A stretch of DNA of 64,000 nt, taken from Struthio camelus. Taxonomy: Eukaryota > Chordata > Aves > Struthioniformes > Struthionidae. The stretch lies in assembly GCF_040807025.1 (NCBI RefSeq), contig NC_090982.1, forward strand, positions 31,239,514-31,303,513. The letters are read 5' to 3'. The notes beneath the pieces were generated by a model. That model was given only the letters and a program-made list of their open reading frames with translations, was not told where the DNA came from and searched no databases. The position numbers and the translations under genes are program-made. This document shows, one piece after another, positions 41,101 to 53,100 of the stretch (the stretch's first letter is position 1; the number at the start of each line of letters is the position of its first letter).

Positions 41101-44100
41101 ACCTAGATTTCCAGTGTTAAGTATGCTGGTGATGCAGATGTTACAAAAGCTGCAGGTAGGTAAACTCCCTAGTATTGTGCAAGCTAAGAAAAAAGTCACA
41201 GCTATAGCTAAGTCTCTTTAGATAGTGTTTCACACCCTATAGACTGTAAAGGCAAAGAAACATATTTAGAGATGCTAATTATCCAGGCTGTACTTGTTTG
41301 GAAACTAGATGCAGCTGCAGTCAGATGTGCTGTGAAATTAAGCATGAAGAGCCCTCTTTTGCTGCAGTACACAAAACGATTAACTTAAATTTAAAAGAAA
41401 TTGGAGAAATACAAGAAACGTTAACTTAATTCATATTAGCAGTCAGAGCAGCAGAAGAGGAATATATTTGCTCACCAGTTAAAACACTAATATTATCTCT
41501 GAGAAATTTAGTTGATTTTGATATTTCATTGTTTTATTCTGGGAATTCCTGTCCTTTCATTTTGCAACTCAGAAATCCTTCTTTTGGTCTGTATATAATC
41601 TATAACTGAATATCACCTTGCCCACAAGGTGCATCGTTGCTGTCAATGAACTGATTTTTTTTGTAGGGTTTGTGTCTTGGACAATGGTCTGTCCGTACTA
41701 GCTGTTGAAATAAATCAATGATGTATTTGAAACTATGAAACGCTTTGTGGATGCCGCTTTTGAAAGACACAAGCAAAACATCAGGTCAGACTGGGAGCTT
41801 TTAAGAGCTAACTTAGAGTAAATATCTCAGTAGAGAGACCATTGCCCTTGCCAGATGCTCCACACAAAAACAAATCTTGAGCCCAAACATGAAACCCAGC
41901 TACACAGACCCATGGCCTGGGTGTAATTAGAGAGCAGAGCAAAATGCTTTTCAGCTGCCCATCTACAAAGGAATTTATCTACCCTGGGCAAGGATAGGTG
42001 CTCTGGATAGAAAAACAAAGGAACCTAGGAGAACAACAAAGCCCCGCAAAATCAACCTTAGTTATTCATTATGTTAACTGTCAGGTCTGTTGAATTCTGT
42101 TTGCACAACTCTAGAGCATAAATGAAAGTACTATTTCTGAATTTACGTGTATTGTTTCTGCAGACATGAGATCAGTTCAAGTAGTCTGCCTTGCGTGAGA
42201 TAGATTCCTAATTCGAGATATCCAGTAAGTGATTTGCTAGAATCTGCTCAGCTGTTCAACAGAAAGACAGTTTCAAAATAGAGGTGACATGTTGTTTAAC
42301 AGACCGCAGTGATCGAAATTGGAGAAAGAGCATAGCATACTTTGTATGAAGATTTATTTGAAGTTTTAGTATGACAGAAAAATATAATGTAAAGCCTTTA
42401 ACATGTAGTTTGATTTTTATCTCAAGTTTTAAAATGTTTTATACAGAGTTTGTAGGTTTTGTTCAAAAAACGAATCCCATCCCCGATTATAACGTAAATG
42501 CGTGCTTCCACATTAGTCACTGGGCATCAGTACTAAAAAAGCATAAAATTTCTGCTACCTCAAAATGGCTATTTTACATCTGTTCTACTCTTACTTTGCA
42601 CTCAGATAAATAACTATGCGAAGTGTAGGACAATGGAGAATCTTTAACTTCTTGCAGGAGATCATTGTTTAAAGTCTCTCTCTAAAAAAGGCACTTAGGG
42701 AAATATTGAAAACAGTTAATATGAAAAGGAAAAAATAAACCCTGCTCCTAAAATTTTCAGAAGCATAGTTCCACCGTCATACATGTCAGTCAAACGGTAG
42801 AATATTTTTAAATATAGTGTGTTTCTGTATTACGCAAATTATTGCCAGTATGAGGGTCTATGTAGCACAGAGATGTGGCGGGGGATTTCTGGCAGTTGTG
42901 CCGGAAGTGGAACACTGGCAACTTTTTGCAGGGCAAAGTAGGCGGAAAACTTGCTCATCCAAAAAAACGTTACCCTTTTATGAGTGATTGCTCCTCATCC
43001 ACTGAGTCAGGCTTGTTTTGGGGCTGATCGCTCTCAATATTGATGTATTCGTCCTCCTGGAAAACAGATTGGTACCGATACTGTGAGCATGTTTGTTCAG
43101 CAACATTGGAAAGAACAGATTCCCGCAGGCAGATGGCTGACGCAGCCTCGAGACTTTCCCTTTTCCGCTACGCACCCGGCTTCAGCTCGCCCGTCTGGCG
43201 CCAGCGCTGTTATTAGCACCAGGCAGTACCATGGGTGTCAAGTCATCAGCGTTTTGAATTGCAAACTTTCCTCAGCCTTCCACAAAATTTTGAAAGGGGA
43301 AATAAAGGAAAAAGCTACCGGTGTCACTCAGAGCTAAAAAGAGCCCAGTGCAGAATGCCTTTGCACAAACGACAAAAAGTGGATGTTGTAGGCCGTGCTG
43401 GAAGAGCCCTAGCTTATCTAGCTTGCCCAGCACTTCCTGTTGACAACCTCCTATTTTCATTGCTCCTCTCTTTGCAAATCTTTAATGTTGTCAAAATGTT
43501 GATTAATGTTCCAAAAAATTCAAATAAACCCATTAATCTATTCCAAAGAAAAACTGCTAAGCAAAAGCTTTTGTTGCAGCAAGTCTTTTAAAGAGCTCGA
43601 ATATCCATGGGCTTTACAGTAGAAACTTGAAATTTGGCCAGATAGCCCATTTTCATCAGGAATGTACCTTTTTGCAGCCATAATCCACCTAAATCTGGCC
43701 GTATTACAAGTTTAGGGAAAATTACAGCTTAATCTACTCCAATTTGAGCATTTTAACTCCTTGCAGGTTTGGCCGGTGAGGAGGCAGCTCGGAGGTCTCG
43801 GCAGCTTGCGCCCACGGAGCGAGTCAGTGTGTGCAGTCCCTGTATGGCCTCTGCACGCCTGGCACAAAGTAACAGATGTATGCTTTTTTTTCCATGTCAG
43901 TTACTCGACTTGTCAGGGAAATTGGTCTTTCTCCTCTTGCCAGAGGATATTCACTTCAGGTTTGTAATCTTACCCTGCAGAACGTGTACGTAGTTTAATA
44001 CGGTAGTTTGCCTTGATGCCATGTCAAGTGCCAGATTCATCTGTGCAGTTCAACCACTGCCCTTATTCAGAGTGAGACAAGTCCCCTTAAGCTGTCAGGC

Positions 44101-47100
44101 AATCTGCTACGTTTTCAGAACAGATGCAAAAAAGGGGCTGACTTACCCCACCCTGAAATTACTTCCCCTGCTCCCATCTCCAATAACTGGCTGTGTGGGC
44201 GAAGGGCAGGGATGACTTCCACAGGCAAGGCTGAACACTCCCCTCTTGTGGACTTACCTTATGATCCATTGCAGGGTCCTTGGGGTGCACCAAGAGGTGG
44301 CCAGGGGCCTGGGAGCACCTGGCTGTTGGTATTCTTTGGCATTTGAAAATAACAGAATAACTGAATCTCGCCTTATCGCCAGCACCGTGGCTGCCTGTCC
44401 TGCCTGCCTCGCCACTTCAGCAGGTTGTTTTAACGTTGAAATGGAGCAGCACGACCAGGTGTGTGCTATGTCGTGTGTGACTGAAGACTGTGTTGTGACT
44501 GTATTGTGTTATGCAAACACTGTTTTCCTAAGGATTTCCTGAGCCGTTCTTGACTACGTGGAACCGTCTAGACAGAAAACGCTCTGATTTGGCCAACCAT
44601 TTGGAGCAGTTACAGGTTGGGTTAGTATAGATTTTTCTGTGTTTTTAATATTTATGTTAACTAATCCGAAATGACTTTGTAAATCAAGACATGTCATAGG
44701 CCTCCCCCCTCCTTTCAGTTTGGCTTTTCTGTTGCATATTACAGACTCTGCTGAAAGCTCTGGAATATCCTAAATTAGTTTCTAGTGAGAGATTTGAAAT
44801 GAAACAACTCAAAGGCAAAACGAACAAAGGATGGAAACATGGCCAGTAATTAAAGTGGCATGTAGGAATATGTACATAAAGGCTGCCATTTATTCGTCTT
44901 TGAGGAAGTGCAACGCGATGCAGATAGGAATCTCTCAGTCCTCGTAATTGAAATGTTCGAAAAGGGGTGTGGGTGAGATTCGGCTCCGTGGAGCTGCACT
45001 GTAAGTAATGGCCATGTTTTTCCTAGACTCAACTCTTTTCTCTCTTTGCTATTTACTGTGAAATAAAATAAATCTGAGACGCAGATGCTGCCGCCTACTG
45101 AATTACTAGTGTTTTTGGTAACTAGGAGCATCCTTCCCAGCAGCTGTAGGAGGTGGGCTTCTCACCTAAGGGATACTGAGTGCTGATGGCAACAGTGTAC
45201 TGTTTTTTTCCTGAGCTTAAATTGGGGTTATATTGCATTCCTGTCCTTCTCACAGATGTTTAAGTTTGTAGATGTAAATGTCTCAAAGCTACATGACAAA
45301 TCAGGAGTGGCCAGGCCTCTGGATGGAAGAGCTGTGCCTCCAAACTCTCAGGCAGCTGCGACCTTCTCCCATACCGTCTCCTCGCTCCAAATGGCACCTT
45401 GAAGCCCACAGCCCTGACTGGCCCCTTACAACCCCGCCGACACCCTCAGCCCGTGTCTTTTTTCATGTTGTCACCGTGCTCCCTTCTTCACTGGTGGAAG
45501 TAACCCACACTCCTTCCCCAGCTGCTTCACTGTCCTCTGTGGGTGCCCCGGGTGCCCAGATGTCTTGTCACAGAATCTGCCATCCACCTGTCGTGAAACT
45601 GCTTGAGAAAGAGTGGTTACCTTAAAATCAATGGGCAGCAATAACGTTTTCTGGCTCGTGGATGTGATACATTTTTCAGAAACTCGATATTATTTGAGCG
45701 ATGTGTCAGCTCAAATTTTGAGGCTCGTCGGAAGTTGGAAAGGTATTTCGAAAACAGGATATGATGTGATTTTTCAATTGCATCTAAAACTTCTCGGCTG
45801 TAAAACCGGAGCAATAAACAGGAGAATATTCTGTGTAGTGCCTCTCAGGCTACCTGACCTTAACCTCCCTGCTCTTTGAATTGTGCAATACATTGGTGTG
45901 ATATAGTTTCCAGGTGCAGAAAGCTAGGGAAAAAATCACTTTCAAAGAGTTTATATCAACAATATAACCTGTTTTTTCTTCTTTTGATTTGTCTCAATAT
46001 GAAAAGCCTCAATCCACGGCTTTTCACATTGCTGACAACATGTTCAAATATGCCTAGAATATTAATGCCACTATTTTATTGTCACAAATGCTTTCCTCCA
46101 TCTCCATTAAAAAAAAAAGAGTTAAGAAAATCTGAATTCAAATATCACTTTCTGTCTAACTCTGTGCAGATATAGAAGGGAAGAGGGAAATGGATCAAAA
46201 CTCCTTTCTTCTTGCTTTTTCTTTGGCCACATATGATGCCAGATCTGGCTCTTGGGCTGTGCTGGCATTTCTGGAGACTGACCTTAAGGCGGTACGGAGC
46301 ATACTGACTTCTGCCATCAGGATATAACAAAGTCTGTCCTGGTCTGCTCCAGAGTCCCAAAATAAACTCTGCTGCCTCAGGCATGGTGCGTCTGAGAATT
46401 TCTCAGTGTGCATATGCATCCCTTCAGTATATTTGTGCAAACTACTGGCTGAACACTTTCAGCCAAACCTTTTTTTTTTTCAGTGAGAAAGTGGATTTTT
46501 TGATTAAAATTAAAACTTTCATTGACCGTGACCACTCTTCTCAATTTTTCAACAGTTTCTAACAGTTATGACAATCCTTTTATTCTTTTTCTTTTGATAT
46601 TCCGCTTGCTATTTGGCATTGTCTGCCACTTCCCTCTCCTAGGATTTCAGATCTCAGATGACTTTCCAGGAGCATATTAGAAGTAGACCAAGTGATTTTT
46701 TCCTTCGTTGTAAATCCAGGATCACGTCAGCTTTGAGAGGCAGCCTCTTTGCTGCCTCTGATCAAATCCAAAAATCATTAAAAGGCAGAAATGAATGACC
46801 ACGGTGTCAAGAAACCTCTTTTCTCTTGCATGTTGCTTCAAGTACCGTCACTGAACTTGACAAGCAGATGTATTTTCAGCATAGGCAAGTACATGAAGTT
46901 CTTAATGGGACTTGCAGAGTAATGAATTATTTTTTGCATGTGGGTGTGCAAATATTAATACATGACATCAGTAAAATGTCTGATTTTTTACTTGACTCTC
47001 ATGAATAATGAGCCAGTCACTATGTAGGCCTAGACAAATCTAAGGTCAAAAGAAATGAAAGTGGATGCTTTTACTGTGAAGCCATTTGTATTGTGTTATC

Positions 47101-50100
47101 TTCCTTTTCCTCTGGTCAATCGTAAGTCAGAGCTGTTGCCTCTAACTTGTTTCTCTGAGATTTCCCTTATTTTGGGTGGGTGGTTACCACCTTAATCTGA
47201 ACAGGTATATAATAAATATATGCTTCTATCTGAAAGCTGGCATCACTAAAAGTAGTGTTTCCAGGTTCTCCGTTTCCATGAGAAAATGCTCCTATATCAA
47301 CTCCTTGTCCCCCTGACGGTCATTTCTGATGCCTCTTATGTGTAGTGCTTGAAGACATTATGATATTATAAAACATTTTTTATGAGTCCCTGTGTGTCCT
47401 GTCAATTTTCTGTGTTTTTTCTTAATGGATTTCTGAGAACAGTACTGGCTTATCTGTCAGTTTATGAATTTTAAATCAAGTTTGGGTTTTGTTAAAATAT
47501 CTGTCTTGTATATATTATCACAACCAATTACTCACATTGAATTTGCAGTTCCGAATTTAAACAAGGTTATTCCGGTAATTGCATATTTTTTACTTGTTGG
47601 AAGAGAAAAAGAAAAACTCATCTGATTGATTAGTATGCACAGTTTTCTCATTCTGTGAATTTTTGATTCTCTGTGAATGGTATCTAAGACCTTCTTGATT
47701 TATAACATCCACATCGCTGTCATTCTGGGATGCGACAAGATCAGAAATTGTATCTGTTTAAATCAAAAGCTGAAACTGCGTTCATGTGCAGTAGGAACTG
47801 GTTTATATTTTGGTGTTTGTGCTTCCATGTGTTACTTTACTAATATGGAATAGCCCAAAAGTCAGCGTACAGAATTTGGGGGTTTAAGTCCTGCTGCTAT
47901 TAGGCAAAGCTTCATCTCTCAAGGATGGTGCTCCACTGACTGGATCTGCTGTTTTCTTAATCCAGATTAGCCTCTCCTCCTGGTGCTGACCTTTGCCTCA
48001 GGATTGGTTTAATGAGTTTACAGAGATCTATCCATTCTTCCTGGCAAGGGTAAAACTGACTCTTTGGGGCTTTGCCTCATTTTCAGTAGCTTTGCTCAAG
48101 AAAATGCCATGTAGTAATGCATATGGAGTAAAAGTGTAATTTTTTTCAATATGTACTTCTACTGCTTCCAGAATAAAACTCTGAGAGTATCTATAAAGAC
48201 AGCATTGAGCTTTGTCATATTAATTTTCTGTGATACTCCTTTTAATGGAGTGTATTAAGAGTTGCACTTTTCCATTAGACATAACCGACCACTATTTCTG
48301 CATATCTTATAATTCTTAAGGTGAATTTTTTTGTGTTTGTTAATTCTTTGAAGGAGACATTATTTCTTTTTAATGATCCTTGAAGGACTCGTTCTTATTT
48401 TGGTTTGCTGAGAAAGCCACTTAAACAAAATGTCAGATAACTAATTTCCCCAATTGATATAAATATTTGATATTTCAGTGGTTTCTTATAGCAGTAATTA
48501 TTTCACTGACTTTTATTGTATGAAATATTTCATTATTTACACGGTAATGGTATCAGTGAATTAGTCATCTAAAATCAGACATTTATCCATCTAAGATAAT
48601 GAACATTTGCAAATGAAACACACAAAATAAGCCTAATTATAATAAATGATGATAAAGGTAGAAATAAACAATGCTAATAGACATAAACTAAATTTTGCCC
48701 TTTACTGGAAACACGAGCTTAGAAGCAACAAGAACCCTTTTCAGAACTATGTTTTCTTTGAAGATGTTCTGACTTTAGATGTGACAAAAAAATCTGTTTC
48801 GGTAAAACTCATTCTAGGATCTTACGTGTCTGAGAAAAAGAAAGATTCCCAAGTAGCTGTTGGTTGTGGCCTTGATAAAACAGATTCCAGTTTCTCTTCC
48901 TTACCCTATGAGTGTCTTTACATTCCCTTAGGAAGGATGTATTTCTTTTTGAGAAAGTACCTCTGTTGGTGGTTTGCCTTTTAACTACGCTATGTGAAGA
49001 GTTTACCATAGCTGCCCCTACAATCTACAGTTAAAACCTCTAAGAAACAGTTCATAAAGTAAAAAAAAAAAAAAAAAAAAAAAAGCTCAACAAGCAATGC
49101 TTCATTGTAGCTTTCTTATACAGTGTCTAAAAAATACTCTACACAATAGTATAGTGCAATAGAAGTGATAAAGTTCTATAATTGACACCCATGCCCAAGG
49201 TTAGTCTCTTTGAAAAAACAGTAAACACCCAAACTACTGTTTGCCAGCAATTGAAGCTTAGAATAATTTATGTTGGAAGAGACCTCTAGAAGTTGTCTTG
49301 TCCAATGCACTGCTCAACCACAATAATTACATAGGAGTTGCCTACAGAAAGTAATTATGAGTGGATGAGCTATGTAAAAGAAAACGAGCAAGAGCATCCC
49401 GTGATTGCTGGAACTCTAAAAAGTCCATGCTGCAGAACAGTAGATCTGTATTATTTTCTGCAAGTGCAGGGAACACTGATTTCAACTGATCACACTCGAT
49501 CTGAGCTTATTCCAAACTTAGTAGGAACTGGAAAATTAGTATTGATGACAAGTTTACTGAAGGGAGAGACAATTTCCGTTGACTAAAGCAGTCTTCGAAT
49601 AAGTCCTGTGAAGCTGAGTAATTTTCATGTATTTTGCAGGTGATTATTCACATACAGTCTCATCATCCTTCCGTTTGCCGTGATGTTTTGCTCTGTGGAA
49701 ATGGGTGCTCTTTAAACCCACCCCTTGCAGAGAAGAAGAGTTCCATCACCTTGTAAGAACAGCAATATTCAAGTGACAAACAAAAAATGCTAATTCCTTT
49801 TTGCTGCTCGCTTAAAAACTTGCTTAGTTTGCTGAAGAAATTCCTCAAGAAAATGTCAAATTGTCTGTGCTTACCACCTACCTAAGCACTCAGGAAGGGC
49901 AGAAAAGCTTCTCCCACATTTGGTCTTTGTGTCCTCACTGGAAACCTTTGCAGAACGAAGCACTGCAGCAGAAAAATGAGGGCTCAGTCCCCAGCCAATA
50001 AGGCCAGCATAGGTGTTTTACAGCCACAGGCCAGATCCAGCAACATGACGTGACAAGTCACTGCTCAACCTGCTCAAGCCCCAGGGACATAAAGAAGCAG

Positions 50101-53100
50101 AGACTTAAAACTAGAAAAGCCTGAATGGATGAACTTCTGCCCTTTAAACTACATGAGAAAGATTATAGAACTGATCCCTTTACTTTGAGCGATACAAGAG
50201 TGTTAAGCAGTTGAGCTTTTGCTTTTACACTCCATTTGCTGTACTTTTAGTCACTGGTGTTTTCCACCGGTAAAATATTTGATTAAATGGCAAGGGCATG
50301 GAGCTAGATTGTATTTTTAAGTGAAGTGTTCCTTCACTGTTTGCTTGTTTTCCTGTAGAGGAGGAGTTCACCTGCCAAGTCTTTTTGCATAACTACAGTC
50401 TTTGACCTTCCCTCCTATCTCCTCCCTGGGTTTTGAGGGAGAAGAATTAGTTTTACAGAGTGAGCATTACTGCTTATTGCTGATTTTCACTTGTGCATTT
50501 AACAACAGCACCCATGCTAGAACAGATGGTTTTCCAGGCTCTTCCAGTTAGTGAAGAGAACAGATCGGCTGTCAGAGCACCCCAGCAACTGCTTAAACTT
50601 GTGGTGCTTAAGGATGGATTATTACATCAGTCTGGGAGAGGAGAGTCAGGATGGTTAAGGAATTCAGTGGAAAACTGATGCTACAAAGGAATACTGTGTT
50701 TCAAGTCACCTGGTTGGATGTCATGGGTTTCATTCACTCAGTTGAAATGAAGTCGTCTGATTTACAGTTCAAAACTTTCCTATTTTTTAATATTCAGTCC
50801 AAATGAAAATAATTACTCTAAGATTCCCCCTGCCATTAAACGTGCTATCCTTCGTTAACCAGAGTGTCATGATTTGGAAGGGTTTAAAATGCGTGTTAGA
50901 TACCGAGGAGGAATTTTTTGGATCAATAATCATAAAGTTCATCAGCTCCTGCCAAATGATAACATTCAGTGTGCAGGATCAAAACTGCTGGAGAGGAAGG
51001 ACAAATGTTCATTGCTTTTTTGTTAAACTGAAGAAAACGAGCTGTAGAGACAGCAGGTAAAAAAAAAGCATTGCCAGATCTAAGTTCAGCTGGCTAAATC
51101 TAAATGAGGTGTTTTGAAATGGGTTGTAAAGTAGGCTCACCCACCTCTAACCTTTTCTTTAAAAGCTTAAGTTGTCAATGTTAAGCACAACAGTTGGAAG
51201 GTAACCTGAAATGCAGGATGAACAAGTTAGAATGATAGTCTCGCATAAAATGGCCTTAGAAAAGCAACAGGAAAGCTGTTTGCTTTCAGAGCTAACGAAA
51301 TGTATGAGAGGCAGAAAGCAAAATCTGGAGAAACTGAAACAGGAAAAAAAAAAAAATCTTTGCACTCTTGCAAAGATAGCAAGGAGTCCATGACCTCTCT
51401 AGCTGTGGCATTCAAAACATCTGTTGATAGCAAGCAGTAACCCAAAGAGGATGACAAGCACAAGAATCCTGAAAATGGTTCTCACAAGCAGTATTTACTT
51501 TAGTCTGAGCAAAAAAAGAGCCTAGAGGTATGATCAATTTTATTTCCTGAAAGACATGGAGTAGTACATGACAGTAGAAAAACATTTTTAAAATGGTTTT
51601 GGAAAACAAGCATGCCTTTGAAAAGCAAATTTGGGAACTGTGGGAAAGGGCTGTGTACTTTCCTAACAGGATCTGCTGCAGGAATACAATGCAATGCTTC
51701 ATAATTTCCAAGGGACATTGCAACAGTGATTTCTGTGAAATGGAAATTCTTAATAACCTATATACTTTTAATTAACCATGAGGAGTATCTAGGAAGCTGT
51801 GGAAGATGGAGATAAATACAGAGAGATGGAAAAAAAAAGGTATTTTTTAAGGATGTATTAGCTTGTTTGAATGGAATGGAGTGTGAAAGTCACATGTTAT
51901 GGTCATACCTGTGTTCTTATGTAACACAGATAAAAGGGATAAAACGTAGAGTTTTAATGGGGATCCTTCCTTGGGTCAGCTTCTTGAGACCACGCAGTGC
52001 TTTGCTATAGTAACTGGTTCTGATTGCTTAATGCATCATAACACTGACAATCAGAGTTCAGGGAACAATAAATATTTATTAGCTGTTTTCTGCACTTTGC
52101 ATTTTACTTAGTTTATATTTTAACTCTGAGTTCCTTTTAAAAGTCAGTCCTGAGTATTTTGTCCACCCTGCCATTTCTTTTTATGAGCCAGCTCTTATCA
52201 TTGCTTCAGGGAGAAGTGTGACTTCTTGTTTAATCTCATCATTAGCAGAGATCTGAATCTGCAGAATTGACTAGGTAAAACCTTCGCAACTTAAATTAGG
52301 GCTAAACACAAGCTAGGTTAATCTAATTGCAGTTTTAGGGTTGCTGTCAGCATTGTAGGGTTTCCCGAGTAGGAATTCCTGTGGGGAACTATAGCAATGC
52401 TCCACCAGTGTCATCAGAGAGGAGGTAACTGAACTGCATTGAAAGCAAAAGGTGCAGCAATATCTCTGTGTATTATGTGTGATATTGCGGATACAGACAC
52501 AGTATATGGCATTGACATGCACACACGTAACATGAACAGTTCTCTGAATAGTAATGAGACTAGGCAGACAGCATACCTTATAATAATTTAGGTTCCTTAA
52601 ATTTTCTGATGTATTTAGGGGAATAAAACTAGTAAAGGCCTGAATGTCTTGGTAGAAACAGCACAGCAAACTGTTGATTCTAGCTGTGAGGTAGCATCTA
52701 AAGCATGAAATTTTAGTGTGCAAGTTTTATAGTTGCATTGAGTTTTTAATCATAGAAATGTTGTGCTGAGGGAGTAGGAGTGTGTTTGGGAAGAATCAGT
52801 GGTATGGGAAGTGCTACATATTTTCTTAAAATCAATACCACTACATTACTCATTGTAATGCTGGTGCATGAAGTTGGTAACTTCATTCTCCTTCTGTACT
52901 TTAGAGTGGCTGTTAGTAACTGAGCGGTCCCTAACATCAGATAGTGATATTTGGAGCTGTCCATTTGGTTTTATTGTCTATTTTCTTTTGAGACCATAGT
53001 AAACTGTAAATGAGGTAAGGAAGTTGCTTCCGAGTCTCCCAAATACTGGCATTATCATAAGACAATAAAACGGGACCAGAAGTTTTTGAGGCTATTCCTC

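Noticed and set aside
47590..47660. Minus-strand AATGAGAAAACTGTGCATAC after CACAG, a candidate exon 2 resembling NEEN
   Set aside because: The pyrimidine tract is poor, there is no donor before the stop, and it lacks the expected residues beyond the first two.
52313..52723. 136-codon minus-strand open frame
   Set aside because: Cys- and Ser-rich without a pattern, inside intron 1, with no plausible splice sites joining it to SLC28A3.
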